From the NCBI GenBank assembly GCA_014529385.2, contig CM043945.1, forward strand, positions 139,339,241 through 139,403,240: 64,000 bases of DNA, given 5' to 3'. The position numbers were made by a program, and so were the translations under genes. Each line of letters starts with the position of its first letter. Positions within the stretch are counted from its first letter, which is position 1. Under the pieces are notes generated by a model. That model was not told the DNA's origin. It searched no databases and was given only the letters and a program-made list of their open reading frames with translations. This DNA is from Adiantum capillus-veneris. Its lineage: Eukaryota; Streptophyta; Polypodiopsida; Polypodiales; Pteridaceae. Below, piece by piece: positions 26,431 through 43,527 of this stretch.

Positions 26431-29400
26431 ATTCACATGTGTGGTATTTCGACAGTGGTGCTACAAAGCACATTACCTCACATCGTGAATTGTTTACCTC
26501 TCTCGAGTCTGTCCCTCATGGGAATTCAGTCACTTGTGCCAATAATGCCTCTTATCCCGTTTAGGGAGTTAGAAAGATTGTGATTACTGCTACTAATGGC
26601 AGTTATTTCACACTTGTTGATGCACTTTATGTACCTGGGATCAAGAAGAATCTCTTGTCTGTATCCGCACTTGCTAGACTTGGACTTGTAGTCAAATTTG
26701 TGGATGACAGATGTGTAGTTCATGATCTCAGTTTTGGTGATGAAATTGTTGCATCTGGCCTTTTGTGCCATGGGCTGTATAAGTTCACTTTGTATGACAA
26801 GTGTGGACAAAATTTTGCAAATGCTGTTGTAGCTTCAAGGGCTATTTCAGATGCAAAACTTTGGCATGCACGTTTTGGTCATCTGAATTTTGCCAGTTTG
26901 TTGCGTTTGCAGAAATCTAATATGGTTTCTTCTTTGCCGCCTCTTGAAGCACCTGTTAAACATGTTTGTGAAGGCTGTATTTTGGGTAAGATATATATGC
27001 AACGTTCTAAGCTTCCAAAGAATGGTTTAGTTCGGGCCACATGCAGGGAGAAGCTTGTGCATAGTGATGTTTCTGGGGCCATGCAAACTCCATCCTTGGG
27101 CAATTACCTGTACTTCGTGACTTTCGTTGATGATTATTCCAGGCATGCATGGATATTTTCGCTTAAAAAGAAGTCCGAAGTTTTTATGTGCTTCAAACAA
27201 TTTCTGGCTATGGCTGAAAATGTCTCGAAATGTACTATGGGCACCCTCCGTTCCGATCGAGGGGGGGAGTATATGTCTCATGAATATAATGCATTTATGG
27301 CTAGTCGTGGGATAAAACACCAATGTACAGTGCCTTATATACCTCAGCAAAATGGTATTGCTGAGAGGAAAAAAAGGTCACTAACGGAAATGGCACGATG
27401 TATGGTCAAAAGTGAAGCTTTGCCGCATTCTTTTTGGCTTGAGGCCATCATGTACTTAACAGGTGTCCTACGAAAGCTTTGCGGTCTATTACTCTATATG
27501 AAGCATGGGATGATAGAAAGCCTTCTATTGAGCACATGCGTGTTTTTGGCTGTTTGGCATATGCTTTGCTGCCACAAACACAGCGCTGAAAATTGGATGA
27601 TAAGGCTATCAAATGTATTTTTGTTGGTTATAGTGCTGAAAGCAAAGGTTATAGGTTGTATCATCTGCAAACAAAACGTATTCTGGTTTCATGGGATATA
27701 GTGTTTGTGGAAGATTTTGTTCAACCCTTGCTGCCATGTACTAGAGACAGTAATGTAAGCTCACAGGACATTTATGACACTTTGTTGCCTCTTTTCAATG
27801 GTGGAAATACGAATGTAATTTCGAATGAGGCAAATGTACAGCCTATGGGGGTTTCTGAAAATGTTACAGATCAGCCTATTACTGATGCAGATATACATGA
27901 TGTACTTGATGAGGAAAGGGCTGAAAATGAGCAGGCTAAAGGTATGCCAAAATGGCTGGTGCATACTTTGTGTGACAGTAAATTGGATGCACCTTTGTCT
28001 AGTCGTACTCATTCAGGCTCTCGCCGTGCATCTTATGCATCAAATTGTTATGCTTTGGCTCTGTCTAGTTTACATGATGTTGAGGAGCCTCTGTCTTTTG
28101 ATGAAGCACAGAATTCAGAGAATTGGATGGCTGCCATGCAATCAGAATATGATGCACTTATAGAAAATGACACATGGACTTTATGCAATTTGCCTCCTCG
28201 CAAAAAGGCCATTGGTACGAAGTGGATTTACAAGTTGAAACGCAAACCGGATGGTGAGATTGATCGCCATAAGGCTCGACTTGTTGCAAAGGGTTATGCA
28301 CAGCAAAAAGGCATAGATTATGAAGAGACGTTTTCTCCCACGTGTTGTATGACTACTGTGCGTTTTCTATGTGCATTGACAGCTCATTTTGGTTGGGATG
28401 TACATCAATCAGACATTGTCTGCTTTCTTGAATGGTGACATATTTGAGGAAGTTTATGTAACGCACTCTCGCGGTTTTGTCATAAAAGGACAAGAGGACA
28501 AAGTCTGCAGATGTAAGAAGGCTTTGTATGGGTTGAAGCATTCTCCTTGAGCTTGGTATGAGAAAGCTCACACTCATTTGGTTAAACGAGGTTTTTTTAA
28601 CAGTCCAACAAAAAGCACATTGTATATAAAGCGTGAGGGTGATGTACTTCTCATTGTGGTTCTTTATGTCGTTGATTTGCTGATCACTGGACCAAATGAG
28701 AGACATATTGCTGAATTTAAGGCTGATTTGAATGCTACTTTCAAGATGAAAGATTTGGGGCTGTTGCATCATTACTTGGGTATACAGTTTAAGCAGTGTG
28801 ATGGTGGTATTGCCTTGTGTTAGAAAAGTTACATAGAGACATTGCTATGTAAGTTTGGACTCGAGGATTGCAAACCTATTGCCACTCCCATGGAAACAGG
28901 TTTGAAGTTGAGTCTACATGATGCTGGCGATCCTGCTGATGTCACTCTTTACGAAAGTGTTGTTGGCTGCCTCATTTATGTATGCAACACGAGGCCAGAT
29001 ATTGAGTTTGCAGTCTCACAAGTCAGCAGATTCATGCACAGCCCAGGGTCTAAGCATTGGCAGTCTGTCAAGAGGATTTTCCTCTACCTTAGTGGCACTT
29101 TACATCTTGGCTTGTTTTATCCCAAGGGGGGATCATTGCCGCCAGACTTACATGCTTTTTCGGACTCAGATTGGGTTGGTTGTTTTGACACGGGAGTGTC
29201 CACAAGTAGTTTTTGTTTCATGCTTGGCAGTTCATGTAGATCATGGTTGAGCAAGAAGCAACCTACTGTGGCCACTTCGAGTTGTGAAGCTGAGTAGAGG
29301 GCAGTCTTCACAGCTACGCTTGAGTGTGTATGGCTCAGATGCCTTATGGCTGATTTGGGTATTGGATAGGACACTGCCAAGACTATCTACACTGACAGTC

Positions 29401-29580
29401 AGAGCGCATTGGCAGTTGCGAGGAACCCAGTTTTTCATGCTCGCACAAAGCACATCGAGGTGCATTACCACTATGTCAGGGAGAGGCTCTCAGCAGGAGA
29501 GATTAGCTTGGCTTATGTGCCAAGGCCCAACACAAGTAAACCTTGCAAATCTTTTCACAAAGGCATTGTCTCATGAGAAG
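26431..29580 (+). pseudogene. copia Pol (protease, integrase, RT, RNase H), broken
   Basis: The protease active-site motif WYFDSGATKHITSH is at 26442. After a TAG at 26562-26564 the same frame continues with LVDALYVPGIKKNLLSVS and the HHCC region WHARFGHLNF...CEGCILGK. The integrase core shows VDDYSRHAWIF, LRSDRGGEY and PQQNGIAERKK. A frameshift near 27470 precedes reverse transcriptase (WIYKLKRKPDGEIDRHKARL, then a frameshift near 28425). The catalytic box reads YVVD (28665-28676) instead of YVDD, so an essential Asp is lost. RNase H follows (DSDWVGC, YTDSQSALAVARNP). Confidence 0.92.
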
Positions 29581-29692
29581 CTTGAAGCTTTCCTCAAAGC
29601 TTTGGGCTTACTCCCCTTTGTGGACTGATCATGTCCTCAGGGCATGGCACTTCCCTTTACTCATGTGCCAGCTCTCGTTCACCGCATCACTC

Positions 29693-29703
29693 CAGGGGGG
29701 ATT
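29693..29703 (+). other. polypurine tract of copia element
   Basis: AGGGGGGATT lies directly against the 3' LTR. It would prime plus-strand DNA synthesis. Confidence 0.85.
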
Positions 29704-29931
29704 TGTTACCATATATATGTGGTAGTGATGTCTGTGAACACACTAGGACCGCCAGGGCATTTTTTCCCTCTTTAGAAGGTTTTTTCCCCCGTGCATTGTA
29801 TATACGCCCATCACTCTAGGGCTATCTATCTTTTCATTGCACACTAAGTAATACACTCTCTATTGTGTGCCTTCAGCTTCCTTCGTCTTCTCCAAGCTGT
29901 GTGTGTTTCTCTGCAACCCTAATTTCCAACA
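29704..29931 (+). repeat. 3' LTR of copia element
   Basis: 228 bp, same ends as the 5' LTR. Differences cluster around the short T/C-rich stretch after CCCTCTTTAG. Confidence 0.95.
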
Positions 29932-30221
29932 GTCTCGTGTGAGCACGGCGTGGGAGCATACCCCACAAGAGTCCCACATCCTCATCATCTTCAAAGAACA
30001 ACGTCGCCGAGAGAGCCATCAGTACTGCCACCAACCAGCAGAACCACCATCCAATGTCCATTGCACCCACAACGATGGCCACGAGCTTGTGGAGCTCCAA
30101 GAGTCCCTCTCAAATTGATAGCCAAAATTGGTCAAGATCCCTCAATTTGCCCAGCTTACAATGCATCTGGGATAAGGGGAGGTGCCACGTAGCAGCATGG
30201 GAGCAAGAACACACTTATTAG
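29932..30221 (+). repeat. R unit, copy C (last part)
   Basis: It resumes with GTCTC (target duplication) and GTGTGAGCAC, and runs through GTGGAGCTCCAAGAGTCC to the junction near TTAGATCCCATTCCCC, where copy D starts head to tail. Confidence 0.8.
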
Positions 30222-30378
30222 ATCCCATTCCCCCCAAGCAATGCATGCCCCGCAATAATACACTTTGCTAACCTCTGAAAGGGTGCGGACACTCATGAGC
30301 TAGAGCAAAGGACAAAGGGCAAGCTCTACGATCAGTAAACGGGTCCTCACGAACACACGCACACACACACAAAGAGCG

Positions 30379-30410
<32 letters not shown>

Positions 30411-30518
30411 GCACGCACACACACACACACACACATAAGTCATGGAGAGTGAAGGCTCTACGGGGAAGAGAGAGAGAGACACCATCCTAGAAACTCTAAG
30501 GTGGGCGCTAGCACCAAA

Positions 30519-30617
<99 letters not shown>

Positions 30618-30825
30618 AAGCACTGCTCAGGAAATACCAATTTCATAAACATACAAAATTTCCTTTGAGATTCAAAGAGAAAATTTTACAAAATAACTGA
30701 CATTTTTTGCAATTTACTGTATTTGCCTAAGTATTTTCTCCTTCGCCCCCTCCCTTCAATCTGCTGATTTGATTTTCCAACCAGCTCAAGGCTAAATCGA
30801 GGGACACTTTTCCTGAACACAAGAG

Positions 30826-30902
<77 letters not shown>

Positions 30903-33900
30903 CTTCACTCGGGCATCATGGAATATTTATGGCCCCTTGTATGCAACTTTCTGTGGGGTGCCATGGATGGCTCTCTTTAGACTAGACCATAAATCCATCT
31001 GTGTTAAAAAACAATGAACGGTTTTATCTAAAAAGATTCAATACAATATGAAATCCTAGTTCTATCATCTTCTATTGAGGAGAACCACTCTTCCTATGAA
31101 AATTTATTTTCAAATATATTAGTGAGGATAATTAGGGGTATTTTCGGAATGCTGGAGGAATTATAGGGCTATTAGGAAATTTTGGCTAAGAGAACAACAG
31201 AAAGAATTTGAATTTACCTATGCACATATCAAATAAGGGAACGAACTTGGGAATTCTTGAAGTGGCAAGTTTTGAGTCTCTGAGAGTTTTTGAAGTACCA
31301 AGTTTTGAATGTGTGGGTGCCGACCTTTTACCAATGGTACTGCTTCCAAGCATGTAATGGGAGGTGATTGTTTTAGTCTCCCAACTTACGATGTTGGATT
31401 CTTGAATTAGAAAACTATTAGATCTCCCTTTAAGATATTGTCTCACTTCGATGACACAAAGTTGGAATTTAGGGTTTGTTCATGGTATGCAAACTGGCTC
31501 AGAGCGGGAGCAAGGTTGAAGAGGAAGACTAGGAAACTTTGAGCCACAAAGCATAACACTATGATTGTGAATGTGAGTGATAATAGGAGATTGATGACTT
31601 GTGACAATGAGCTTGAAAAGAAAAGGATCCCAACTGAAGTGATATGCTTTGTTTGTTGAGGAGTGGTGTTAATACTTCTTTCGTTCACAGAGTAATCTCT
31701 CTCTTGCTAAGGTGGCCGCTTGTAGCAGCCAAGTATGGATGCTCCTTGCCACTCTCTTTTCTCTGCTTATGGATTCCCCCCATGCATCTCTCGACATCAC
31801 CTACCATGGCCCTGTTCTCCTTTGCCCTGGGGCATACTCATACACATTTCATGTGGCCCTCCAAGCTGTGCTCCGTTTCCCTTTAACTACTCACGGCCCA
31901 CTTTCTATACTCTTTGATGTCCTGTAACCTCAGAGGTTCACCATTCAGTACCCCCGTATATAACGTACATTCACGGAGTATTGAAAAAACCCCTGTTTGA
32001 ACATGTCTAAATGAATATAATGATCCCTTATTTTAGAAATTTTCCAAAATTGAATATATAAACCCCTTATTTTTTCTATTAAATTGCCTAAAATGTTTTC
32101 ATTTCAGAATCCTCCTATTGAATTCATGTTATACATTAACATGATTACATAGTGCACCCCGCGAACCAACTACAATAGCGGCCTTAGTGTGCAGCACCTC
32201 CTCGTTTTCTATCAAGACTAACTTCAAAAAACCATTTCTTGATTCCCTTTCACATGCTCGCGATCGATGACTTTAGCTCGCCCTATTTACAACCTTTAAT
32301 TGCCTTTCTAAACTCCACTTATGAAACTCTGGTTCTCTTGGTCTTCACTCTTCGAACTAAAAATCCATGGATGAGGCTAAATGAAGGAGGACTTGCATAG
32401 GAGAGCATAGTCAACATAGCCAGACCCCCTACTTTGCTCCTCACTGCATGACATTCCTAAAGAAAGAATTTCTTATGTTGATAGTGAAAGTGGTCGCAAA
32501 AAAATATAACCATTCCGTAGAAATGACTGTCGGATGTTGAGACCCTACAAAGAGAGCCAACGACTGCCACGACTATCAACAAGATTGAGCCGCAATCGCC
32601 CAGCATAGCCTTTGACTGGAGATTTGCTAGATGTTCAACTAGGTAAATTGAAAACTTCGAACTTGCTTAGTATATTGGTCCACCCCCTTTCTATATACAA
32701 TACAGTACCATCAAGTTAGAAAGGGGAAGGGGTAGACACCCAGAAGACACACAAGCGCCTCTCTATAGCCCAAGATACATAGAACACCCAAGTGCACTAG
32801 GATTCACCTTAAAATCCACACCATCTCACGTGCACACACCCGTCGCGGTGTACCAACACACACACACACACCTCTCTGAATGCTCAAGAAAATTCCACAC
32901 CCACGCAACCTTTGTTCCACACCAGAAAGACACACCTACCTCTTTGTGTCTTTCACTTTGGAGACACGCGTCTCGCTTCGGGGTTGCACCCAACCACACC
33001 GACACCGATAACACACACAAAGCACAACATAAACAAGAAAGGGGAGCGGGGAACATACACAAAAGAGGGGGAATGGTAAGCTTTGCTTCCATAAAACCTG
33101 TTTAGGAGAGCACCATTGTACTATGGGAGGGCACAATCCTCCTGCACTGCTCCTTCTTCATGGTCAAAAGGCTCTCCCAAAATGATGGTTTCCAGACAAT
33201 ACCTTGGCCAAAAAGCCCTGATTACAAAATTCCCCCTTCATTTTTCCAAAGAATCCTCTTATATTGAGTCTTACACTTTCCAAAAACCCAAGAAAACCTT
33301 TTCTTCTCAATCGTGAACCTCATTGATATCACTTTGACTTTTCCCCCACTTTACATCCAATTGTCGTTGCATTTTTAGCTGAATAATCCTTACCTCCCGC
33401 TTGCATATGAATCCTTGCCAAGTATGGATGCTCCTTGCCACTCTCTTTTCTCTGCTTATGGATTCCCCCCATGCATCTCTTGACATCACCTACCATGGCC
33501 CTGTTCTCCTTTGCCCTGGGGTCACTCATGTTCTGTAACTTCAGGGGTTCACTGTTCAGTACCCCCTATATAACGTGCATTCACGGAGTATTGAAAAAAC
33601 CCCTCTTTTACCATGTCTAAATGAATAAACTGACCCCTTGTTTTAAGTTTTTTTTTTTTAATTGAATATAAAAATTCCTTATTTTTTTGATAAATTGCTT
33701 AAAATGTTAACCCCTCCTGTCGAATTCACGTTATATATTAACATGATTACATAGTGCATCTCCCGAACGTACTACAATAGCGGCCTTATCGTGCAATGCC
33801 CGCTCGTTTTCTATCAAGAGTATCTTCAAAAAATCTTGGCGTGATCCCCTTTCACACGCTCGCGATCGCCGACTTCAGCTCGCCCCATTTCACGCCTTTA

Positions 33901-35436
33901 ATTGCCTTTCTAAACTCCACTTATGAAACTCCGGTGCTCTTGATCTTCACTCTTCGAACTTGAAACCCATGCCAACTCCACATTATTTTTTAGTCAAAAA
34001 ACTCCAAGAGGAGTGTCACATGGATGAGGCTAAATGAAGGACGACTTGCATAGGAGAGCATAGTCAACATAGCCACACCCCCTACTTTGCTCCTCACAGC
34101 ATTACATTCCTAAAGAAGGAATCTATTATATGTTGATAGTGAAAGTGGTCGCAAAAAAATATAACCATTCCGTAGAAATGACTGTCGGATGTTGAGACCT
34201 CTACAAAGAGAGCCAACAAGTGCCACGACTATCAACAAGCTTGAGCCACAATTGCCCAGCATAGCCTTTGATTGGAGATTTGCTAGATGATCAACTAAGT
34301 CCATTGAAAACTTCAAACGTGCCTATTATATTGGTCTACCCCCTTTCTATATACAATACAATACCATCAAGTTGGAAAGGGGAAGGGGTACACACCCAGA
34401 AGACACACAAGCGCCTCTCTATAGCCCAAGATACACAAAACACCCCAGTGCACTAGGATTCACTTCAAAATCCTCACCATCTCATCACGTGCACACACCC
34501 GTCTCAGTGTACCAACACGCACACATACTTCTCTGGAAGCTAAAGAAAGTTCCACACCCACGTAACCTCTGTTCCACATTGGAAAGACACACCTACCTCT
34601 TTCTGTCTTTCACTTTGCAGAATGCGTCTTGCTTCGGGGTTGCACCCAACCACACCGACACCGGTAACACACACAAAGCACAACATAAACCAGAAAGGGG
34701 AGCGGGGAACATACACAAAAGAGGGGGAAATGGTAAGCTTTGCTTCCATAAAACCTGTTTACGAGAGCACCATTGTACTATGGTAGGGCACACTCCTCTT
34801 GCACTTCTCCTTCTCCATGGTCAAAAGCCTCTCCTAAAATGATGGTTTCTGAGAAAATCCATTGGCCAAGAAGGCCTGATAACAAAATTTCCCCTTCCTT
34901 TTTTCAATGAAATATCTTATATTGAGTCTTACACTTTCCAAAAAACAAAAAAAAAACGTTTTCTTTAATTTATCGTGAAGCTCATTGAGATCACTTTGAC
35001 ATTTTTCCCACTTTACATCCACTTGTCGTTGCATTTCTAGCATACTAGATGGGTTGGTGACACCTCAATAATCCTTACCTCCCACTTGCATGTGAAGCAC
35101 CTTAAGGAGCCCCTCTTGGTTGTCCCGGCGCCATGACAACCCCAAGGAAGTCCATTTATCCTTAATAAAAGGGTTGGTCTCGTGTGAGAACCGCGTGGGA
35201 GCATACCTCGCAAGCGTCCCACATCCTCATCATCTCTAGGTGAACAACGTCGTTGAGAGGGCCACCAGTATTGCCACCAACCAGTAGAACCACCGTCCAA
35301 TGCCCGCTGCACCCACAACCTCTCAACTTGATACCCCATATTGGTCAAGATCCCGCGATTCGCCCAGCTCACAATGTATGTGGGATAAGGGCAAGTTCCA
35401 CATGGCAGCATGGTATCAAGAACACACTTATAAGAT
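30222..35436 (+). repeat. R unit, copy D, with internal duplication
   Basis: A complete unit from AGATCCCATTCCCC to CACACTTATAAGATCCCC. GA tracts are at about 30525-30614 and 30826-30901. The block starting AAGTATGGATGCTCCTTGCC is present twice in tandem, at 31731-33419 and 33420-35092, so this unit is about 1.7 kb longer. The second block lacks about 75 bp around 33530. Small frames here vary between copies and are not conserved as proteins. Confidence 0.8.
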
Positions 35437-39141
<3,705 letters not shown>

Positions 39142-39177
39142 TAGATTTTATTATCGTCCTCAGAGGTCAAATATGAC

Positions 39178-42100
39178 CTATGGGACCAAAGTTACATGTG
39201 ATGTAGTATGTGTATGGCTGATGAGTGACTCTCGATGCTCCAAAATTGTAGTGATGAGAGTCGCAATGGAGAGCCCACACTTTGGCTGGGAGAGGAAAGT
39301 GTGTAGGTCTAAGTTATGGCTGAAAATGTGAGAGAAGCAAGTTCGGATGTGATCAAAAGCTGAGCACTCTAGTAGTGTGTGGTACTCAGACTCTCGAACT
39401 TGCAGTGAGCATAATGTGCACAATCGATTTGACTCTTCTCCATTGCCCCAACGCCCTATCTCACATCGAAGGAAATGGGAGCTAAGCCGAATTGCTGCGA
39501 TAGTGCGTATCGCGGACAAGGGAATAGGCTCAAGCATGTAAGTGTGAGTACGGTTTCCTCTCTCAGCGAAGAACATGGTTTTGTAGTTGGGGGCAATATA
39601 GGTGGTGTAATGTATGAAGCGTGACCCACCGGATTTCTCCCAAGCCGTAATACATTGGCGTTGTAGAAAAGCTTCATTCACTTGAGAGTCAATTGAAGCA
39701 TCATGTAGCAAGTGTAATGCATCCCATCTCCCAAACCACTTCTTTATGTCTTGCATCCATCCCGTGCTCAAGAGCTTGCTTTTATGCGTCTTTTGAACTT
39801 TTTTGCTTGCTTCCCATGCAATTGTAGGAAGTCGATGTGAGGGGTTTTGACGCATCTTTATCATGTACTCCACAACCCTTTCCATGCCCATAACCTCAAT
39901 TGGAAGAGATCCCGACTCAAGAAGTAAGAGCATATATGGTGTTTGTGTCTTAACTTGGAGAAAGTTTGTAAGAAAACGCTTTTGGACATTCTCAAACTCT
40001 TTCCAAGTAGACTTTGAGATGCTCCCGCCCCACACTTCAACTCCATAAAGAAGAACCGGTGTCACCAATGCATCAAAAAGATACTTCTTGAGAACCCAAC
40101 ACTTAATGTTTCCCGCATTACACATGTTCTTAAATGCATAATATGCTCTCTTTCCCGCTTCCAAACGACGCATAGCACATTCATGCCACTTGTGATTGGA
40201 TGGAACCTCAAGGCCAAGGTACTTAAAGCTCTCAACAACTTCAAGTGTCTCGTTGTTGTACACAATGCATGGCTTCTCCTTATGGTTGGTTTTCACAAGC
40301 ATAACCTTTGTTTTGGATTCATTTACAATCAGCCCACTATGCAAGCAAAAGTTCTCAAGGACAACCATAAGCTTTTGTGCATCTTCTAAAGTGTGTGCTA
40401 GAAGCACTACATCATCCGCATACAACAAAAGCATGATTACCGCATTGCAAATAGTGACCTCTTCAATGCCTTCTTCTTGCATAAAATGAAGTACCATTTG
40501 TTCCAATTGATTGATGCATAGACCAAAGAGAGTTGGTGACAATGGACATCCTTGTTTAACCCCAATAGTGCTGACAAAAATTTCTGAAATTTCTCTTCCC
40601 ATGAGCAATTGACAAATCACCTTCTCATAGATTCGAGAAATCACAAGCATAAACTCACTTGGCACTTGGATTTCTTCCATCCTTCTCCACAAATTGTTAC
40701 GTGGAATCATATCAAAGGCTTTCTTAAAGTCCACAAAACAACAATACAATCGCTTGCCTTTCAACCGACTTTCCTCCATGAGAACACGAAGAGTGACAAG
40801 ATGATCAATGGTGCTATGGCATCGACGAAAACCCGCTTGTCCCTTTGCACGCTTGTCATTCTCTTCAGCCCAATCACTCAATTTCATCTCCATTATGCAC
40901 CCAAACAACTTTGCCATAAGAGACCCAATCATTATAGTCCGGTAGTTGCTTACATTCTTTACATCCCCTCCTTTATGCAAAGGCTTAACCCAATTAGTAC
41001 TCCAATCATAAGGCATACCATGTTGAAGTGCAAGGTTGAACATATCACACATCCATTCATGGGTAAAATCTCCCGTCCATTTGATCATCTCCGGCTTGAT
41101 ACCTTGAAGATCTCCCGCTTTGCGAGTGGCCAACTTTTCAAGCCCACCGCATACATCCTCAATAGTAAAAAAAGACGGCATACATGGGAGTGAACCATAA
41201 AATGGCATTTTTTCAGTATTTTCTTGCTCATATAATTGCCTACAATGTGTGTACATATCCACTAGACTCAAGTTACCAAAATTCTCAACCCGCTTGCCTC
41301 TCAAGTTTCTCCAAAATCTTCCACATGCATATGCCTTTTCTTGGACATGAAATTCTTGTTGCTTTACTTCCCATCTTCTTCTCTTCTTTTGAATCAATCC
41401 CTTGTATGTACGCAAATGACTTTGATAGTTGTCTTTGTCCATAGTTGCATCAAGCTTTATCAAGGACTTTCGAACATCTTGACATTCTTTATCAAACCAC
41501 CTTTTGCGTGATCTATCTTTGTGGATACCATGGAGATGCTTTATGGCAAAGCATTCTTCCACACAAGAACAAATAGCTTTCTTGAAAGCTTCCCATTTAG
41601 TTTCCAATGGTGCATCACATTGAAGCTTTGTCATCCATACTTTTTACTCAACCATTTCAATGTACATTGGTGCCCGTTTGAAATCCATACATAGTGATAA
41701 CTTCTCTTTCCTTTGGCTGAGATTATCATGCTTAGTTGCTTCTCCACATGAAAGGTCAATACATAAGGTGCGATGGTCGGATTCCGGGGTCCATTGACCA
41801 AACATAAAACTCTTTATGCGATACATGATGGCTTCAGAGAGTAGCATATAGTCAATCACACTATCCCCATTATGTCTTCTACATGTAAATCCATTGGTTT
41901 CACTCCACAAAGATACACCATTGGCAATGATCATACCCGTGCTATTACACATGTGTAAAAGTAACTTTCCATAGTGATCCGGCTCTTTCTCATCCATTGA
42001 AGTACGATCATACAAGTGAACTTCCTCCAACTCCCTTGAAATGTATGGCATATCAAATTGTTGAGTATCATGTTGCAATGTTTTTGTGCGAGCATTCATA

Positions 42101-42576
42101 TCCCCAAATACAATAACATCACCTTCACCTTTGAAATAAGCAATGTCCTCTTCCAAATCAAAAAATGGTTGATCTCTATCCATGCAAGCATAAAAGGGAG
42201 AATCATGATGAGGAATGTAGCAACCGGCTACAAAAATGGGTGCTCTTTTTGGTGTCATAATTTTCAGCCATACATAACGTTTGTACTTGTCATCTTTCAC
42301 AATTGATACAAAATCTTCCAATCCTTTCTTAACCATACATGCTAACCCTCCTTGTCCTCTTCGTTGCTTGAGATTCTTTGACCACATTAATGAATGTACA
42401 TTGTAATCCCCCAAGCCGTTAATCCTTTGTGTATCATGCTCCCAAGTTTCAACAAGAAGTACAACATCGGCTTTGCTTGTTAGTTCATCAATGCCAACAC
42501 CCGCATTCCATGGGTATCCATTACAATTCCAAAAGCATATTTTCAATTGTAACTCGGTCTCATAGGTCACGCATCC
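39178..42576 (-). pseudogene. LINE ORF2 endonuclease-reverse transcriptase, one stop
   Basis: The frame follows the ORF1 stop without a shift: TAG GGA TGC GTG ACC. No in-frame ATG precedes the endonuclease. Counting from the GTG at 42570, WNCNG is at about residue 13, ETWEHD and FGDMNAR follow, and SDHRTL is near 258 (APE-type endonuclease). The reverse transcriptase has FVDFKKAFDMIP near 612, GVKQGCPLSPTLFG, and YADD at 40422-40411 (about residue 717). A CTLC...H...C motif lies near 1048. A nonsense TAA at 41643-41641 (GAG TAA AAA) is a sense codon in copy 1. Otherwise the frame is open for about 1,130 codons. The clade was not resolved; the sequence does not look like typical angiosperm L1. 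Confidence 0.88.
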
Positions 42577-43527
42577 CTATTTGCTTGAGAGACTTCCCTC
42601 CTCCTTGGGCACATTTTCTTCATGAGAGATCTCCTTGTTTTTATTATTCTTTTCCTCATATGCCTTGCGACACATATTTTGTTGCTTAATAGTGCGATCT
42701 TCACATACAAAACATTTTGTATCCCTCAAATAGATCCAACTATTATCAAGGACAATCTTTCGCTTGGTCTCATCCGGCATGGTGCATACAATTGGCCGTT
42801 CTCCCGAGCGAGGAGCTCCTTGCTTCCCCACTCTATGTGCTCCATAGACCATAACTCCGGACATGCCAAAGTGGGTTTTGAAGAAATCTTCAATAACAAT
42901 GGCAAGAGAAGGAGGTGTCTCTAACTTCTCTTCGGGAATTCCACGAATAACAATGTTCTTGGAACGTCGCTCCCGTTCCTTCAACTCCTCCGCATCCACA
43001 TTCTCAACATTCTTTGTTTGAACCATAGCTTGCATGAGTGAGGAATTAGAAACCACATTGCTACCACATACATCAGCCCAAGACTTGTTTGTGCATACAT
43101 TTTTCATGTCGCATACATCCCGGCTCATAGTGTCAAATTTCTCCTCTTTCAATACATGGTCATGCTCTACTTTGCTCATCCGCTCCTTCAAAGCATTCAA
43201 GTCCACAAGAGAGCGTTTACATTCCTTGACTTCCTCTTCAAGTTGCATCAAACGTGTTGTTTGCATCTCAAGTGTCCTCTTGAGATTCTCATTCTCAACC
43301 ACAAGTACCCTTAGTGTGCCATTCTCCATTGCAAGTGCTCGTAAGTCTTCGCCTTGTTTGTTTACGGTCTCTTGCAATGATACCAAGTACTCCATGATCA
43401 TGGTTTCCGATGTTGTTGGTTGGGTGGTTGTGTTGCTATCTCCATACTTAGGAGATTTTGGATCATTTTCCACAATGGTTGTGGACCTTGTTGAAGAAGA
43501 AGAACCCTTGCGAGTGCCGGAAGACAT
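42577..43527 (-). CDS. LINE ORF1 RNA-binding protein, intact (316 aa)
   Basis: ATG at 43527-43525, TAG at 42579-42577. Residues 1-45 are Ser/Thr-rich. About 60-135 form a coiled coil (LRVLVVENENLKRTLEMQ and onward), expected to drive trimerisation. About 190-285 look like the RRM-like domain of LINE ORF1 proteins (RRSKNIVIRGIPEEKLETPP, GAHRVGKQGAPRSGERPIVC). The tail after about 285 is Lys/Glu-rich and ends EEGSLSSK. The role would be binding element RNA and assisting target-primed reverse transcription. The next codon after the stop continues in the same frame into ORF2, which is unusual. No upstream signal was identified beyond the 225-base leader. Confidence 0.85.
   Translation of the reverse strand: MSSGTRKGSSSSTRSTTIVENDPKSPKYGDSNTTTQPTTSETMIMEYLVSLQETVNKQGEDLRALAMENGTLRVLVVENENLKRTLEMQTTRLMQLEEEVKECKRSLVDLNALKERMSKVEHDHVLKEEKFDTMSRDVCDMKNVCTNKSWADVCGSNVVSNSSLMQAMVQTKNVENVDAEELKERERRSKNIVIRGIPEEKLETPPSLAIVIEDFFKTHFGMSGVMVYGAHRVGKQGAPRSGERPIVCTMPDETKRKIVLDNSWIYLRDTKCFVCEDRTIKQQNMCRKAYEEKNNKNKEISHEENVPKEEGSLSSK

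Larger units (their letters stand above)
24757..29931 (+). mobile_element. complete Ty1/copia retrotransposon, inactive
   Basis: All structural landmarks are present: 5' LTR, initiator-Met primer site, gag, protease, integrase, reverse transcriptase, RNase H, polypurine tract and 3' LTR, in copia order (integrase before reverse transcriptase). It is flanked by the 5-bp duplication GTCTC (24752-24756 and 29932-29936), and the R-unit sequence is continuous across it once removed. The two LTRs, 228 bp each, differ at about ten positions by eye. Several frameshifts and stops make it non-functional. Confidence 0.95.

Noticed and set aside
40609-41193. 194-codon plus-strand frame, also present at 11848-12432
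   Set aside because: Its conservation is explained by the antisense LINE ORF2; the sense strand carries clear reverse transcriptase motifs.
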